From Vesta saturnalis (Eukaryota > Arthropoda > Insecta > Coleoptera > Lampyridae): a stretch of DNA of 64,000 bases. Positions within the stretch are counted from its first letter, which is position 1. Each line of letters begins with the position of its first letter. The notes beneath the pieces were generated by a model. The model ran no database searches. It was not told the DNA's origin and was given only the letters and a program-made list of their open reading frames with translations. A program made the translations under genes and the position numbers. This document shows, in pieces, positions 45,243 to 56,961 of this stretch. The DNA is taken from assembly GCA_036346205.1 (NCBI GenBank), contig JARFJB010002087.1, positions 11,436,501 through 11,500,500 of the forward strand, in the 5' to 3' direction.

Positions 45243-46224
45243 GTTTGGGATTGAATTCTTAAGTAATACGAGGAAGTAAATAGCAAAGGCTAAACTTGAT
45301 CTTGCTTCATTGCTGCAGGTTTTAATTATCTCAATGAAAAAAGATGGCAATTTTTTTTAACATTATCTCCAATTTATTCGTACAATCAGGGCCGGCTCTA
45401 CCATATACGCGAACTAGACGACCGCCTAGGGCGCCAGGGCGCGAGGGGCGGCGGGCGCGGTGAGGCCTGTTTGGCAATAAGAGTAGGGCAGGGCCAAAAA
45501 TGGGACAAATATGTTGTTTGAAAAAAAAAATACTTGCAAAATACACTTCAATTTGGAATATACTGTACAGGTTGTCCCATTTTGGTTGTCCTCGCAGGGT
45601 ATCTCAGTTATTATCAAAGATACAGAGATGCGGTTTTCGCGAACGTTGGCTACTTTTTGTGAAACGAAAGATGACACAAACATAATTACTCTAGCTCTTC
45701 TCATTTTTGAGATACAGGGCGTTTTTGAAAAGTTGCATTTTAAGACAGCCCCGTATCTCAGCTATATGATAACTTATAGAAAAAGTGAAAAGTGTTCTTT
45801 ATATAATTTTTTCCGTAGAATGCAGTGCTGTTTTCAGAATGAGTATACGGGGTCAGGTCAAAAAGTTATCGGGATCAACTTTTTTTTTTTAAATGGGACA
45901 CCCTGTCTATTTTCTCATAATTAAATTTTCTTGTTCTAAGCACTTCAAATACATATAACAATTATCACTTATTTTGATAAATAGCGTGGTATTTTGTATT
46001 ATTAACTGAATTTCTTAGTAGGCTTTGAATTCGTAATCTTCTATTGTTTTTTTGTGCCTAATATAGAAAACCATCATTATGTAATTATATGTCATTGAAG
46101 AAGATACAAATTTCGGCAAAATAATTTATTTTATTTCCAGAATTGTTGATTTGAAACTCATATAAATATTGGATGTATTTATTTATAAATTTAGAGACAA
46201 ACGAAAATAAGAAGAATTAAAATT

Positions 46225-47357
46225 TTATAAATATTGCTCAATTTGCTGACCATTATGGTCAAGACAAATCCTACATCTCCGAAGAATTTCTTGAATGGAT
46301 CTTAATAAAAATAGGGTCTTAAACGTAGTTCTTCAAAGGCTTCTCTTGTAGCATTCATCAAAGCTTCTTGAGTTTCATACCGTCTTTGATGAATTTTATT
46401 TTAAGGTAGCCCCACAAAAAATCTAAAATTGATAGGTCTGGGGACCTTGCTGGCCAATTAACTGGTCCATTGTTACCAATCCAATGGTTTTGAAACATTG
46501 TATTGAGGTAATCTCTTACTAGTCTTGCATTGTGGCAAGGTGCCCCGTCTTGCTGAAAATAAACCTCTCTTAGCTGGGCTAACGGAATATCATCAATCAA
46601 TTCTGGAAGGCAAATGTCCAAAATTTCCAAATATCGTTGATGGTTCAAATTGCCTTCAAACATGTAAAATGTTAATCTGCCTCCTAAAATGAAACAGGAC
46701 ACATTGAACCCAAACCTGCCTTGCTGCTGACGGATCACGGTAACATGCCGATTTTCGTTAGACCAGAAACGATTCGTTGCACGATTGTAAATTCCGGCGG
46801 AGCTTATATGGCTTTCATCCGACCATATAACTAAACGACCAAAATTACCATTTTCTTCACTTTTCTGAATATACCATCTACAGAAATCGATACGCAATTG
46901 AGCATCACCCGGATGCAAGTGGTGGATGACTTGAGGTATATATGGTTTATAATGGTATTTTTAAATATTTTTGATACTTTCGTTTTGAAATGTCCACCGA
47001 TTCTTCTATTTTTCTGCAAGACGTATAATTTTCGTTAACAGTGACCTCTGCAAGGACATTTACTTCATTATTTTCTTCGTTTTCTTTTCTATATGTTTTG
47101 GCGCGTGGCCTTTCAAACGATCCGTGATTTTCCAAATTTTGTTTTAACCTAATGAATGTTTTTTACACGGTTGCCTTCTTTCCGGATATCTATAATATTC
47201 ACATTTTATTTAACTCAAATGATGACTAACATTCCAGTAAATATAAATACCTTTCAAAATATATTTCCTTCGCTTGCTCTGCATTAAAATTTGTTTGGTA
47301 ATAAACCCCAATCATATCTAATTTCTCATAGTTCTCGTACCCTAAATTATTCGCCAT
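46225..47357 (-). pseudogene. DD41D transposase with a probable 61-base intron
   Basis: The ATG at 47357 gives MANNLGYENYEKLDMIGVYY and AEQAKEIYFER, where the frame would run into a stop. Removing a GT...AG segment at 47190-47250 restores ER|YPERRQP, the conserved end of this motif. A one-base loss in an A run near 47150 precedes NLENHGSFERPRAKTYRK. A frameshift near 46990 and a stop near 46960 follow. The long catalytic frame starts near HPGDAQLRIDFCRWYIQ: VIWSDESHI (first Asp), FQQDGAPCHNARL (second Asp), SPDLSILDFLWGYL (third Asp, 41 residues further). The C-terminus ends QQIEQYL at 46225 after another stop or frame change near 46300. The lesions are few and mostly single-base. Confidence 0.83.
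47190..47250 (-). other. probable short spliceosomal intron in a transposase gene
   Basis: On the minus strand it starts GTATTTATATTTACTGG and ends AATATTATAG. Its removal joins YFER to YPERRQP, a junction that other members encode without interruption. Confidence 0.65.
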
Positions 47358-47953
47358 GGTTTGAAACTTTGTAAAATTCAAAATAACGAAAAGAATATTG
47401 AAAACTTTACTAACAATAAGGATCTCAACAATCAACAAATTTGCAAATATTGACAAATGTCAAAAAATGAAGTTGCCATGGTAAAACAATTGCAGTACCA
47501 AAGGCCACTAACAAATCCAGTTAATAATTTGAAATACTGCGCTATTTGTATAAAAAATGATGAATGCTATACATATTTGACATGCTTAGAACAAGGAAAA
47601 TTTAATTATGAGAAAATAGACAGGGTGTCCCATTTAAAAAAATGAAGTTGATCCCGATAACTTTTGACCTGACCCCGTATACTCATTCTGAAAACAGCAC
47701 TGCATTCTACGGAAAAAATTATATAGAGAACACTTCACTTTTCTATAAGTTATCGTATAGCTGAGATACGGGGCTGTCTCAAAATGCAACTTTTCAAAAC
47801 GCCCTGTATCTCAAAAATGAGAAGAGCTAGAGTAATTATGTTTGTGTCATCTTTCGTTTCACAAAAAGTAGCCAACGTTCGCGAAAACCGCATCTCTGTA
47901 TCTTTGCTAATAACTGAGATACCCTGCGAGGACAACCAAAATGGGACAACCTG

Positions 47954-48565
47954 TACATTCCAAATTGTGGTGTATTTTGCAAAATAAGTTTTAATAATAA
48001 TATACAATAAGTTTGTAATTTATCCTGGAATCAGACAGTTATTCGTAGTTAGTTTTTGTAACAAAGCTGAACTAGATTTCTAATCACGACAGCTTGAAGC
48101 TTTTCTCTCGTACTAGGGTTTCCCACCCCGCCGTCCCACCTGACTTGTTTTAAAGTTTGTTACTTGAAAGATGAACCTCATGAAAACGTACTTCCTGTCA
48201 ATATCCATTGAGCAAGAACTGGCACATAACATCGACCTTAATGGTTTGTTTGCAACATTTGCAAAACAGAAAGCCAGGAAACAAAAAATTTAAGTTATTA
48301 TAATAATCTGACGACAAATAGTAAAGTTATAATATAATTGAAGTTGTTTCTTTTTCGTTTTAAATTTCCTGCAGTTTAGTGCCAAAAACTCTTGAGCCGG
48401 TCCTGCGTACAATCTATCCTATTGCTATAATTGATAATAAGTGCATAGTATGTTATTATGTTAAAGTGATAGTTACGAGGCATGTAGAGAGATATTCCAA
48501 TGAATACTCTCTGCTAACATGAAAATATTACATTAGTAATACTAGTTTAAAATTGAAAAGGAAGG
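47954..48565. other. intergenic DNA, nothing recognised
   Basis: No gene, RNA gene or element end was seen here. Confidence 0.45.
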
Positions 48566-48612
48566 TAATTAAAAATTATTATTAATTTTATTAAATACAT
48601 AAATAAAAAGTT

Positions 48613-48686
48613 TACCTCGAGTAGGATTTGAACCTATGACCTGTACTTTGCTAGAGTACCGCGCTAACCATCTGCGCCATAGAGAT
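48613..48686 (-). tRNA. tRNA-like unit, anticodon AGC (Ala by code), minus-strand copy
   Basis: The 74-base cloverleaf matches the plus-strand copy at 49063. D arm GCGC/GCGC and anticodon stem GTACT/AGTAC enclose loop CTAGCAA (anticodon AGC). T-loop TTCAAAT lies in the B box GGTTCAAATCC. The acceptor stem has one mismatch (ATCTCTA against TCGAGGT). The position-3 pair is C-G rather than the G-U that marks true tRNA-Ala, so it is more likely a tRNA-derived repeat head than a working tRNA gene. Confidence 0.5.
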
Positions 48687-48735
48687 TCAAGCCCCAATCG
48701 ATGCAAATTTTGTCTATGTATGTAAAACTGGTGTA

Positions 48736-48884
48736 AAGAATTTATAACCAGTAATTAGGCAAATCAGTGCAATGGATTCATAATTCATACATGCTTTTCT
48801 ACTTAGAACTTGTACTGTCTACACGACTGGTGATTGCTAAAAATGATAAACCACAAGCTTTTAGACGTAAATGTGGAATAAGTT
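48736..48884 (+). repeat. repeat of about 150 bases, second copy
   Basis: Direct-orientation copy of 45092-45242 with few substitutions, lying within the loop of the tRNA-like foldback. Confidence 0.8.
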
Positions 48885-49062
48885 GATAAAAAAACTTATA
48901 ATAAATTAATATTAGTCAAGTTGCTTTGGTGTGTGTGAATTCTTGCGATATTGCAGGCTCACATTCCATTAATGTAAGTAATTTGATTGTAATCTTATTA
49001 TATTTAGAATTTACATCAGTTCTACATACATACAGACAAAATTTGCTTCGATTGGGGCTTGA

Positions 49063-49136
49063 ATCTCGATGGCGCAGATGGTTAGCGCGGTACTCTAGCA
49101 AAGTACAGGTCATAGGTTCAAATCCTACTCGAGGTA
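49063..49136 (+). tRNA. tRNA-like unit, anticodon AGC (Ala by code), plus-strand copy
   Basis: The acceptor stem ATCTCGA/TCGAGGT pairs at all seven positions (one T-G pair). D stem GCGC/GCGC, anticodon stem GTACT/AGTAC with loop CTAGCAA, variable AGGTC, T stem ATAGG/CCTAC with one A-C mismatch. A box TGGCGCAGATGG and B box GGTTCAAATCC are present, and TTTTT follows four bases after the 3' end, as in pol III genes. The absence of the G3-U70 alanine identity pair, and the inverted second copy, argue for a tRNA-derived repeat; a functional tRNA cannot be excluded. Confidence 0.55.
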
Positions 49137-49200
49137 AACTTTTTATTTAAGTATTTAATAAAATTAACATTAATTTTTAATTACATATTTACCTTTGAAC

Positions 49201-51655
49201 TTATTCATTCATAATAAAACGGTTTTCTTCTTCAAATACTGAGTTTGTGAGTTCATTTGGATGATTTTGAATTCTGACCCAATAGTTTAGGCTCAGACTT
49301 GTAATCACTTCACGCACTATTTGAATATTTAAATAATTATGTATCACTGCGTTTGGAATATACCATGGCGCGTTCACTACATTGCGTAGAACTTTATTTT
49401 GGAAATGTTGAAGAATTTCTGTGTTAGATCTGCTCACGGGCTCTCATAGTGGAATCCCGTAAGTCCATATAGGTCGAAGTATCATTTTATAGATGAGTAA
49501 TTTGCAGTCCAGTTTTAAGTCGCGATTGCCTGTATCCTGTACATCTGTCTGAACTTCAGAATTAATTGTTTTCAATTGGTGAATATGTGGTTACGCCAGT
49601 TTAATTTCTTATGGAGGTGGATGTCTAGCTATTTTATGTCATTCGCTTGTGATATCGGTATTCCATTCAACGTTACTGGTGGACAGTTACCTCGTTTTAG
49701 TGTGAAAGTCACGTTTGCCGACTTGATCTCATTTACTTTTAGTTTGTAGTTTGTTTAGGTGTATTTGTAAATTGCGGGAGGCTCTTTCTAGCTTAATGTG
49801 AGAAGCCAAAATACCGGTGTCATCTGAATATGTGACGATTTCTGTCGTTATGGTTGTGGGAATATCTGACGTATATATCAGATACAGGACAGATCCTAGG
49901 ATGCTTCGCTGGGGCACTCCTGAGTTAGTAAATTGTAATTTGGTGTGTACTTCTGTCAGTAAGGTAAAGATTTAAAATAGCAGAAACACTGTGAGGTAAG
50001 TATCGCTTGACCTTATATCGAAGTCCTTTAAACCAGACCTTGTGAAATGCCTGGGTTAAATCTAAAAACATTGCTGAACAGTAACGCTTGCCTTCCAGAT
50101 CACGGTTTATTTTGTTGACTAATCTGTGAACCTGTTCCAAAGTTTCATGTTTGCGCCTGAAACCAAATTGATGATTGGGTATTATGTTGTATTTTTCAGA
50201 AGTGGTAGGATTCGTTTTAGTGGGAGTTATTCAAACGCTTTGGAGAGAACAGGTAATAAACTTATCGGTTTGTATGAAGTAATATCCGTAGGGCCTTTCC
50301 CTGGTTTATTTATCATGATAATGTATGCGACCCTCCACTGACTGAGGAAATAACCTAATCTTAGTAGTGCTTTAAATATGTGTAGTATAAGCCAAATACA
50401 TTTTTGAGAGATCTCTTGTAGGATTTTTTCCTGTAATTAGTTCGAAACCAGGAGCTTTTTTGGGGTTAATTTCCTTTTTTAGTGTGGTTTCAACTTCGAG
50501 ATAGAAGAAAGATTTTATCGGAAGCGAGAGTTGATACGGAGATACTAGTATTGTGTTTATTTCCAGTTTTTCTTCAGACGTTGCGTTGTTCGGGAACGGT
50601 TGGAACACTCTAGAGAGGTGTTCAGTGAAAGCGCAAGCTTTTTGGGTTGGAGTTCTGACCCAGCAGTTATTTGCTGTTCGTAGGGATGGGATTGTCGGTA
50701 AAGGTCTTTTCACCTACCATTATGAATAGTATGTTTCTTTAGTTGGACTAAGTTCTTGTAGATAAGCTATTGTAATAGTTTTTTTAGTTGACGAGCTAAT
50801 CTGTTGAACGTTCTTTTATCTTCTAGGGATTTATTTAATTGCCATCGTTTTCTAGCTCTCCCTTTTTAAGAGATTAGTTCTATTACGCTCTTGGGAATTT
50901 TCTTTAGGTTTTAGTACAGTCTGTTCAGGTGTTGAAAACCATGCAGAGGTTTGGATTATTTTGGTGTTCTTCGATCGCCGATTCTATATCTAGCTCGGTT
51001 TTAAGTGACGTGTCTAGTTTGATTGATTGATCTAGCCTTTCTCTAAAGAGATTCCAATCAGTATGTTTATTATACAAAGAAAGTTCTTTTTGTTTTTCAG
51101 TTATATTTGTATACATAAATACAATGATGGGTGTATGACCGGGCGTGAGGTCTAAGCATGTGTGATAGTAAACATTCGAGTGTGTACACCCTTAGTTACG
51201 CAGAAGTCTAGTAGGTCCGGCGTCTTATTTGGATCAGACGGCCAAAACGTTGGTTCACCCGTCGATAGATATTCTAAGTTATTATTTTGTATGGCGGACA
51301 GCAATTGTCTGCCTTTAGTTGTTGTGGTTCGACAGCTCCACCAGACGTTTTTTGAATTACAGACTCCTGCCAGTGTTAAATTTCTCAAGTTATTTTGTAC
51401 AGTTATGCTACTAGCTTGTATGTTTTCTTATGCATATGGTGTTTTTTTCGTAGTGTTATATTTTGTCTAACCAATACTGCAGTTTCTCCGTGCGCTGTTT
51501 AAAGTAACTTCGATCTGTGAAGTGAGTTTCTGAGATCAACGTTAAGTCTATATTATTGGTAGTTAGGAATGATTTGAGTTCATTTATGTACTGGCATAGT
51601 CATTTGGCATTCCTAACTCCGATTTTTAGTAGTTCAGCCATTATTTGGATTTAAT
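49201..51655 (-). pseudogene. Jockey ORF2: endonuclease and reverse transcriptase, broken
   Basis: The frame starts MAELLKIGVRNAK near 51655. Endonuclease pieces follow: INELKSFLTTNNIDLTLISE, THFTDRSYFK, then STGEPTFWPSDPNKTPDLLD and FCVTKGV. RT-side pieces are AFTEHLSRVFQPFP, LEVETTLKKEINPKKAPGF and ELITGK (usually KAPGFDLITG), CSAMFLDLTQAFHKVW (motif A), GVPQRSILGSVLYLIYTSDI (motif B with PQG changed to PQR) and TYSDDTGILASH (motif C, YADD changed to YSDD). The C-terminal end near 49201 includes LLRHFQNKVLRNVVNAPWYI-like sequence. Stops are scattered throughout. Order and style fit Jockey. Confidence 0.8.
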
Positions 51656-51857
51656 AATGAAGGCTGTCAGGAGATTAGTTAACGTACTCATTTGTTCTGT
51701 AAGCTTCTTCATCATATCTTTTAGGTCGTTGGATGATTGTATATGTAAATGTACGTTTTGAAGTTGTGTCCGCTGTTCTGTGCAATTGTTGTGAGTTATA
51801 GTTTGTTGCCTGCGAGTATGATATTCCTGGTTGTGGAGTCCTTGATGTGATGGCTCT

Positions 51858-52927
51858 CTATCTAAGTGCTGGATATATTCTTTGCTGTAACTGTTTATGT
51901 ATGATACATCCGCGGTAAATAGTCGGGTGGTTCTCTTTACAGTTTACACAAACTACTTTGTCGTCCTTGGTTTTCCTGCTGGAGTTACTACTGGTGGGAC
52001 GATTTCCTGTGCATTTCACACATCTCGGAGAATTGTTAAAATAGTTTTTCGTGTGTCCGTACCTTTGACGTTTCATACATTGTGGGATTTCTCTTTTAGT
52101 GTGAGGTGGTAGTTCGAATTGTACGCAGGAATTTAGGAGTAATTTTATGTTATAGATGTCTTTATTTTTTTCTTTTAGTTTCAAATCCATACAGAACATT
52201 GGTAGCGCTAGATTCGTATTATTTTGTTTTACGCTTCATATGTTGGTGACTTCATGACCTTTTTGTGTAATTGCTCTTTTTATTTCAGCTAGGTCCGTGG
52301 TGTGATGAATGTTTTTGAGTACCGTCCGAAAAGCGTTATCTTGCTTGGGTTTGTAAGTGTGTACTTCGGTTTTTTGTCCATAAGGGCTTTAATAATGGCG
52401 GTGTATGTCTGTCCGTCTTGTGGTTGTATTTTAACTTCATCACTGTTTAGTGCTTTTGTGGTGTATTTATCTTTTGCTATGTTTTCTAAGAGCTCAATCA
52501 GAGGTTTTATATTTTTGACACCCGATATATAAATGGGCGGTGGCTTAGGTTCCTTTTTTTCGTTACTATGTTGTGTGTTAGAATTTGTGTTTGATTCCTC
52601 GTTATTAATTGCGTTAAACGTGTTGTTAGTTGCCACTGGATCCCCTAGCCAATAGTCGTGTTTCTCTCCTTCATCTCTAATTTCTATGCTCCTGTTTCGT
52701 TTCCTGGACTGTGCCGTTATCCATTCTGATTCCATTGGTTGCGGTAACGGTAGATACCACTGCTGGTAGTTATAATTTGGATGTGTATAATGTTGTCGCT
52801 GGCTTCCGTACTGTACATGTTGCTTTGATATTTGTTGTGGAATAATTGGTTGTGATAGTGGTGTATATTCTGGTGCGTATCTGAAGGACGAAGTAGGTGG
52901 CGTCAGAATTTCCTTGGAATCACCCAT
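51858..52927 (-). pseudogene. Jockey ORF1 (gag-like, PRE_C2HC and zinc knuckles)
   Basis: The ATG at 52927 opens a 212-codon frame with a Pro/Gln/Tyr-rich N-terminus, then PPPIYISGVKNIKPLIELLE, NSDEVKIQPQDGQTYTAIIK and ALMDKKPKYTL, a block typical of Jockey ORF1 ahead of the PRE_C2HC domain. After a break near 52289 the C-terminal part reads MFCMDLKLKEKNKDIYNIKL, REIPQCMKRQRYGHTKNY and PRCVKCTGNRPTS, then VVCVNCKENHPTIYRGC, representing three zinc-knuckle-like units. The first has lost its second Cys (CMKRQ) and one later Cys. The protein would bind RNA of the element. Two frames are needed, so it is a pseudogene. Confidence 0.82.
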
Positions 52928-52940
52928 TTTCCATTTTTCA

Positions 52941-53368
<428 letters not shown>

Positions 53369-54416
53369 ATTCACCAAACAATATACCAAAATCACAATTT
53401 TTTAAACAAAGAAGACTGCGAACATGAGTTTCAGTACACACGAAAGTTACAATAATGGCGGCGTGTGTCCTCCAAACAAATCAGCTGACTGCGTGTAACG
53501 TCTTATGCACGTGGTCTATAGGAATCATTTGCAACGGTAATGTGGCGAAACATTCAAAAACAAAATTTAATTGTATAATTGTCATTTTGTTGTCACATTT
53601 ATTTCATTTTTTATTAATAATGGAGAGTGAAGACGAACCTACAGGGTTACTTTATTTAACATCTTTAACCTACAAAACCACAAAATCGAAAGGAACGGAG
53701 ACTAACCTAAAAAATGAACAACGCAGTTGCCAAGTGTACCTTACTAACTTACATACATGTCAAGTTTAGTGCATTACGATAATGTTATAATTTGAATGGC
53801 AATTTTAGAAAACATTTTGTGTAAAACACGAGAAAAAATTATTTTTTCAAACTCTCGTTCAATTGTCATACTTTTAATTCGAGTTGAAAAAACACTACTT
53901 TTTTCTCTAGTTGTACAAATAACTATTTTCTTTCACTATCATAATTTAATTTTAGACTCATATGCCATTGATTTTTTATAAACAAAATATTGGTCCAAGA
54001 TTATTCGAAATGATTTTTTTTTATTTTTTACAGTTGAGAAATTACCCCTATATAATGATTTATATTTTGTCGTATTTTTGATGGCTGCTCTTGTTGTTAT
54101 GTTATTGTCGTACAGTAGTAGAAATTAGTGAATTTGGTATTAATTCTAATACTAAAAAATACTAATATCGGTTTCAATTGCAAGCTTGAATGTATATACC
54201 GCCAATTTTTAAATAAAAGTCTGCTCCGTATATGTAGGACGTAATACAGTACGAATGCATGTAAAACAACTAAGCAATTTTCAATTTGAATTACATGCTT
54301 TATAATATATTGTATGCTAAGCGTTATTAGTAGGTTTAGCGATGTCACTAATTCCAATTTAGATTTAGAATGAAGGCGCGTCTATATCTTTCTATAAGTA
54401 CTACCGCTAAAAAAGT
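53369..54416. other. intergenic DNA; one unrecognised open frame
   Basis: The plus-strand frame at 53455-53769 (104 codons) begins just upstream of, and divergent from, the SWIM/YqaJ-like fragment, with an ATGGCGGCG context. It has no recognised domain and may be fortuitous. The remainder is AT-rich. Confidence 0.4.
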
Positions 54417-54570
54417 TTGGGGTTATCTTTAATAATACTCTACTCTATACTGCTAATTTATTTATACCCTGAACAATAATTTTGCACACCCCGGAACTTA
54501 TTTATTTATTTATTGTATTTAAAATATGTTTTTTTGAGTTACTTAATTTTAGTTTTTACCTTCCAACGTA

Positions 54571-56788
54571 CACCGTGTCCTATTTTGGTTGAAATTGTAG
54601 GGTATCTCGTTTGCGAGCAAAGATAGAAAGATGCGGTTTTCGCGACCCTGTTCTACTTTTTCGTGAAATTAAAGATGTCACAAAAAGAATTGTCATAGAT
54701 TTGCTTTGTAATTTATCGAAATGATGAAAAGTGGGTTTTATACAGAATTTAGTGGCGGTGTGCATAGTTTTTCCCACAAAAAGTCAATAAACCAAAGTTT
54801 TGTTTTTTTAAATGGAACACCCTGTATATATTTTTATTATATAATAGAGCTTACTCCCAGCTTTAAAAAAAATATATATTGTGTAGCACTTCTTTTGCAG
54901 TATTAACCTCAAAAATGAATGTTACATTAATTTAACATTTTGATGATATAGTTGGCCATGAAAGGAGGTTTTATGCAAAAACACAAAATTAAAAATTAAA
55001 CATAATACCTACAGCTTTACAAGCTTAATATAAATTACTAAACGAGATGTTAGAACTGATGACCATTCTGTCTTATACATGCTTCACACACTCTTCCATT
55101 TCGTTCTATAGCGTTAAGCATAACAATAGGGTGATCTTGTAAAAGTCTGAAAGCTTCTCTAACTGCATTTGTCAAACGTTCAATGTTATCTTATTGAGTT
55201 TGGTATATTTTATTTTGCAAGTAACCCCATAAAAAGAAATCTAAGATTGAGAAGTCCGGAGACCTAGGCCATCTTATCGGCCCATTCGTTCTAATCCATC
55301 TATTACCAAAATTAGGGTTCCATCCTGTTGGAAATGAATTTGGTTCAAACGAGCTAAATGAATGTCATCTTATAATTCAGGCACAACCATTTCTAAAATG
55401 TCCAAATATCTAGGAGAGGATAAGTTCCCTTCGAAAATGTAAAATTTTATTTTTAATCCTAATATAAAGCTGGAAACGTTTAGTTCACATCGTCCTTGCT
55501 TTTGGGGGAATATTTGGTGTTGATTTTCTTGATACCAGAATCTGCTATTGTGCCTGTTTAAAACACCTGAATTTCTAAAATGTGCCTCGTCTGACCATAT
55601 GACATTTCTTTCCAAGTTGGGTACTATATTTAACATGTTTATGCACCAATTGCAAAATATTAACCTACGTTCAGCGTCACCTGGATGTAGATGATGAACA
55701 AGCTTAAATTTATATGGTTTATATTTATGGTGGCGAAGTATTCTTTGGATTCTTGTTTTCGAAACTCCAAACTTACAAATTTAGATATAAAGTATCTTTA
55801 TGAGTTTTATTGCCATTAATATTTTTTTTCTGAAGCTGTAAGATGTATTTTACCCAATTAAAAAAAATTCCCAGTTTGAATATGTTTCAAAAACGATTGT
55901 ACCTAATTTACATAATTTTTTGTTACTATTTATGCATTTCTGTGTAAAAGTCCTTAGATTTATTATAATCGCGTATTTACATATTTATAATTATAACAAA
56001 GCAGTAAGACTTTAGTAGCCCTTTTTGAATACTCAAACATATCTTGGATTTATTATAATCGTAACATTCATTTTTGAGGTTAATAATGCAAAAGAAGTGC
56101 CACACAATATATATTTTTTGAAAGCTGAGAGTAAGATTTATTTTATACCAAAAATATACAGGGCGTTCCATTTAAAAAACAAAACTTTGGTTTATTGCGA
56201 AGACACTGACTTTTTGTGGGGAAAACTATGTACGCCACTAAATTCTACCGAAAATTCTGTGTAAAACCCGGATTTCCCCATTTCGATAAATCAGTTACGA
56301 GGGGTGCTTAAAATGTGCAAATTTTAAATTTCGCCCTGTATCCCAAATAGTAATACGACTATGACAATTCTGTTTGTGGCATCTTTCGATTCACGAAAGA
56401 AGTGCTACACAATATATATTTTTTTAAAGCTGAGAGTAAGCTCTATTATATAATAAAAATATATACAGGTTGTTCCATTTAAAAAAAAACAATACTTTGG
56501 TTTATTGACGTTTTGTGGGGAAAACTATACACACCGCCACTAAATTCTGTATAAAACCCACTTTTCATCATTTCGATAAATTACAAGGCAAATCAGTTAC
56601 GAGGGGTGCATAAAATATGCAAATTTTGAATTTCGCCCTGTACTTCAAATACTAATACGACTATGGCAATTCTTTTTGTGGCGTCTTTCGTTTCACGAAA
56701 AAGTAGAATAGGGTCGCGAAAACCGCATCTTTCTATCTTTGCTCGCAAACGAGATACCCTACAAGACCAACCAAAATGGGACACAGTG
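54571..56788 (-). mobile_element. DD41D transposon with modular inverted ends
   Basis: TA precedes CACCGTGTCCTATTTTGG at 54571, and the reverse complement of a near-identical terminus ends at 56788 before TA; length 2218 bases. The left arm ends in an inner ACCCTG terminus at 54824. The right arm has an inner CAGGTTGTTCC at about 56465 and a further partial repeat of the module from CAGGGCGTTCC at 56158. The transposase is on the minus strand. Confidence 0.8.
55050..55810 (-). pseudogene. DD41D transposase, N-terminus and part of the core missing
   Basis: The minus-strand reading begins CKFGVSKTRIQRILRHHKYK (second HTH and linker) near 55790 and continues LVHHLHPGDAERRLIFCNW, VIWSDEAHFRNSGVLNRHN (first Asp), FYIFEGNLSSPRYLDILEM and PEL, then an in-frame stop at 55370. 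The same frame goes on DDIHLARLNQIHFQQDG (second Asp) and jumps to NRWIRTNGPIRWP after a deletion of about 20 residues. Then come SPDFSILDFFLWGYLQ (third Asp) and a C-terminus with ERNGRVCEACIRQNGHQ. The DUF4817-type N-terminal domain is gone. It is closest in style to the 46.2-kb gene. Confidence 0.8.
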
Positions 56789-56961
56789 TACGTTGGAAGG
56801 TAAAAACTAAAATTAAGTAACTCAAAAAACATTTAAAATAAAATAAATAAATAAGTTCCGGGGTGTGCAAAATTACTGTTCAGGGTATAAATAAATTAGC
56901 AGTATAGAGTAGAGTATTATTAAAGATAACCCCAATTTCAACCAAAATGGGACACAGTGTA

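Larger units (their letters stand above)
45568..47953 (-). mobile_element. DD41D transposon with modular inverted ends
   Basis: TA precedes CAGGTTGTCCCATTTTGG at 45568 and the reverse complement ends at 47953 before TA; length 2386 bases. Arms of about 395 bases match closely. Each arm contains an inner module bounded by CAGGGCG/CAGGGTG and CCCTG: 45715-45905 and 47621-47806. The transposase is on the minus strand. Confidence 0.87.
48566..49180. repeat. foldback with a tRNA-like unit in each arm
   Basis: Arms at about 48566-48735 and 49003-49180 are inverted copies; CATACATACAGACAAAATTT in the right arm pairs with a slightly diverged left partner. Each arm contains the tRNA-like unit and a flanking AACTTTTTATTTA. 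The loop of about 270 bases includes the repeat shared with 45092-45242. Confidence 0.85.
49195..52935 (-). mobile_element. Jockey-type non-LTR retrotransposon, nearly full length but decayed
   Basis: On the minus strand ORF1 (52927 to about 51858) is followed by ORF2 with endonuclease (from about 51655), RT (50700-49730) and C-terminal region ending near 49201. The 5' end is close to a (TA)n tract at 52945. Nonsense and frameshift mutations occur throughout ORF2. Confidence 0.85.
54417..56961. repeat. outer inverted repeat around the 54.6-kb transposon
   Basis: Beyond the TA-bounded element, flanks at 54417-54570 and 56789-56936 are inverted copies (GGGGTTATCTTTAATAATAC against GTATTATTAAAGATAACCCC). 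On the right side only, another terminus (AACCAAAATGGGACACAGTG, then TA) follows at 56940-56961, as if an outer, partly lost element enclosed the inner one. Confidence 0.75.

Noticed and set aside
45331..45704. Minus-strand frames across a GC-rich patch near 45430
   Set aside because: They overlap the terminus of the 45.6-kb transposon and read through its arm; antisense or chance frames.
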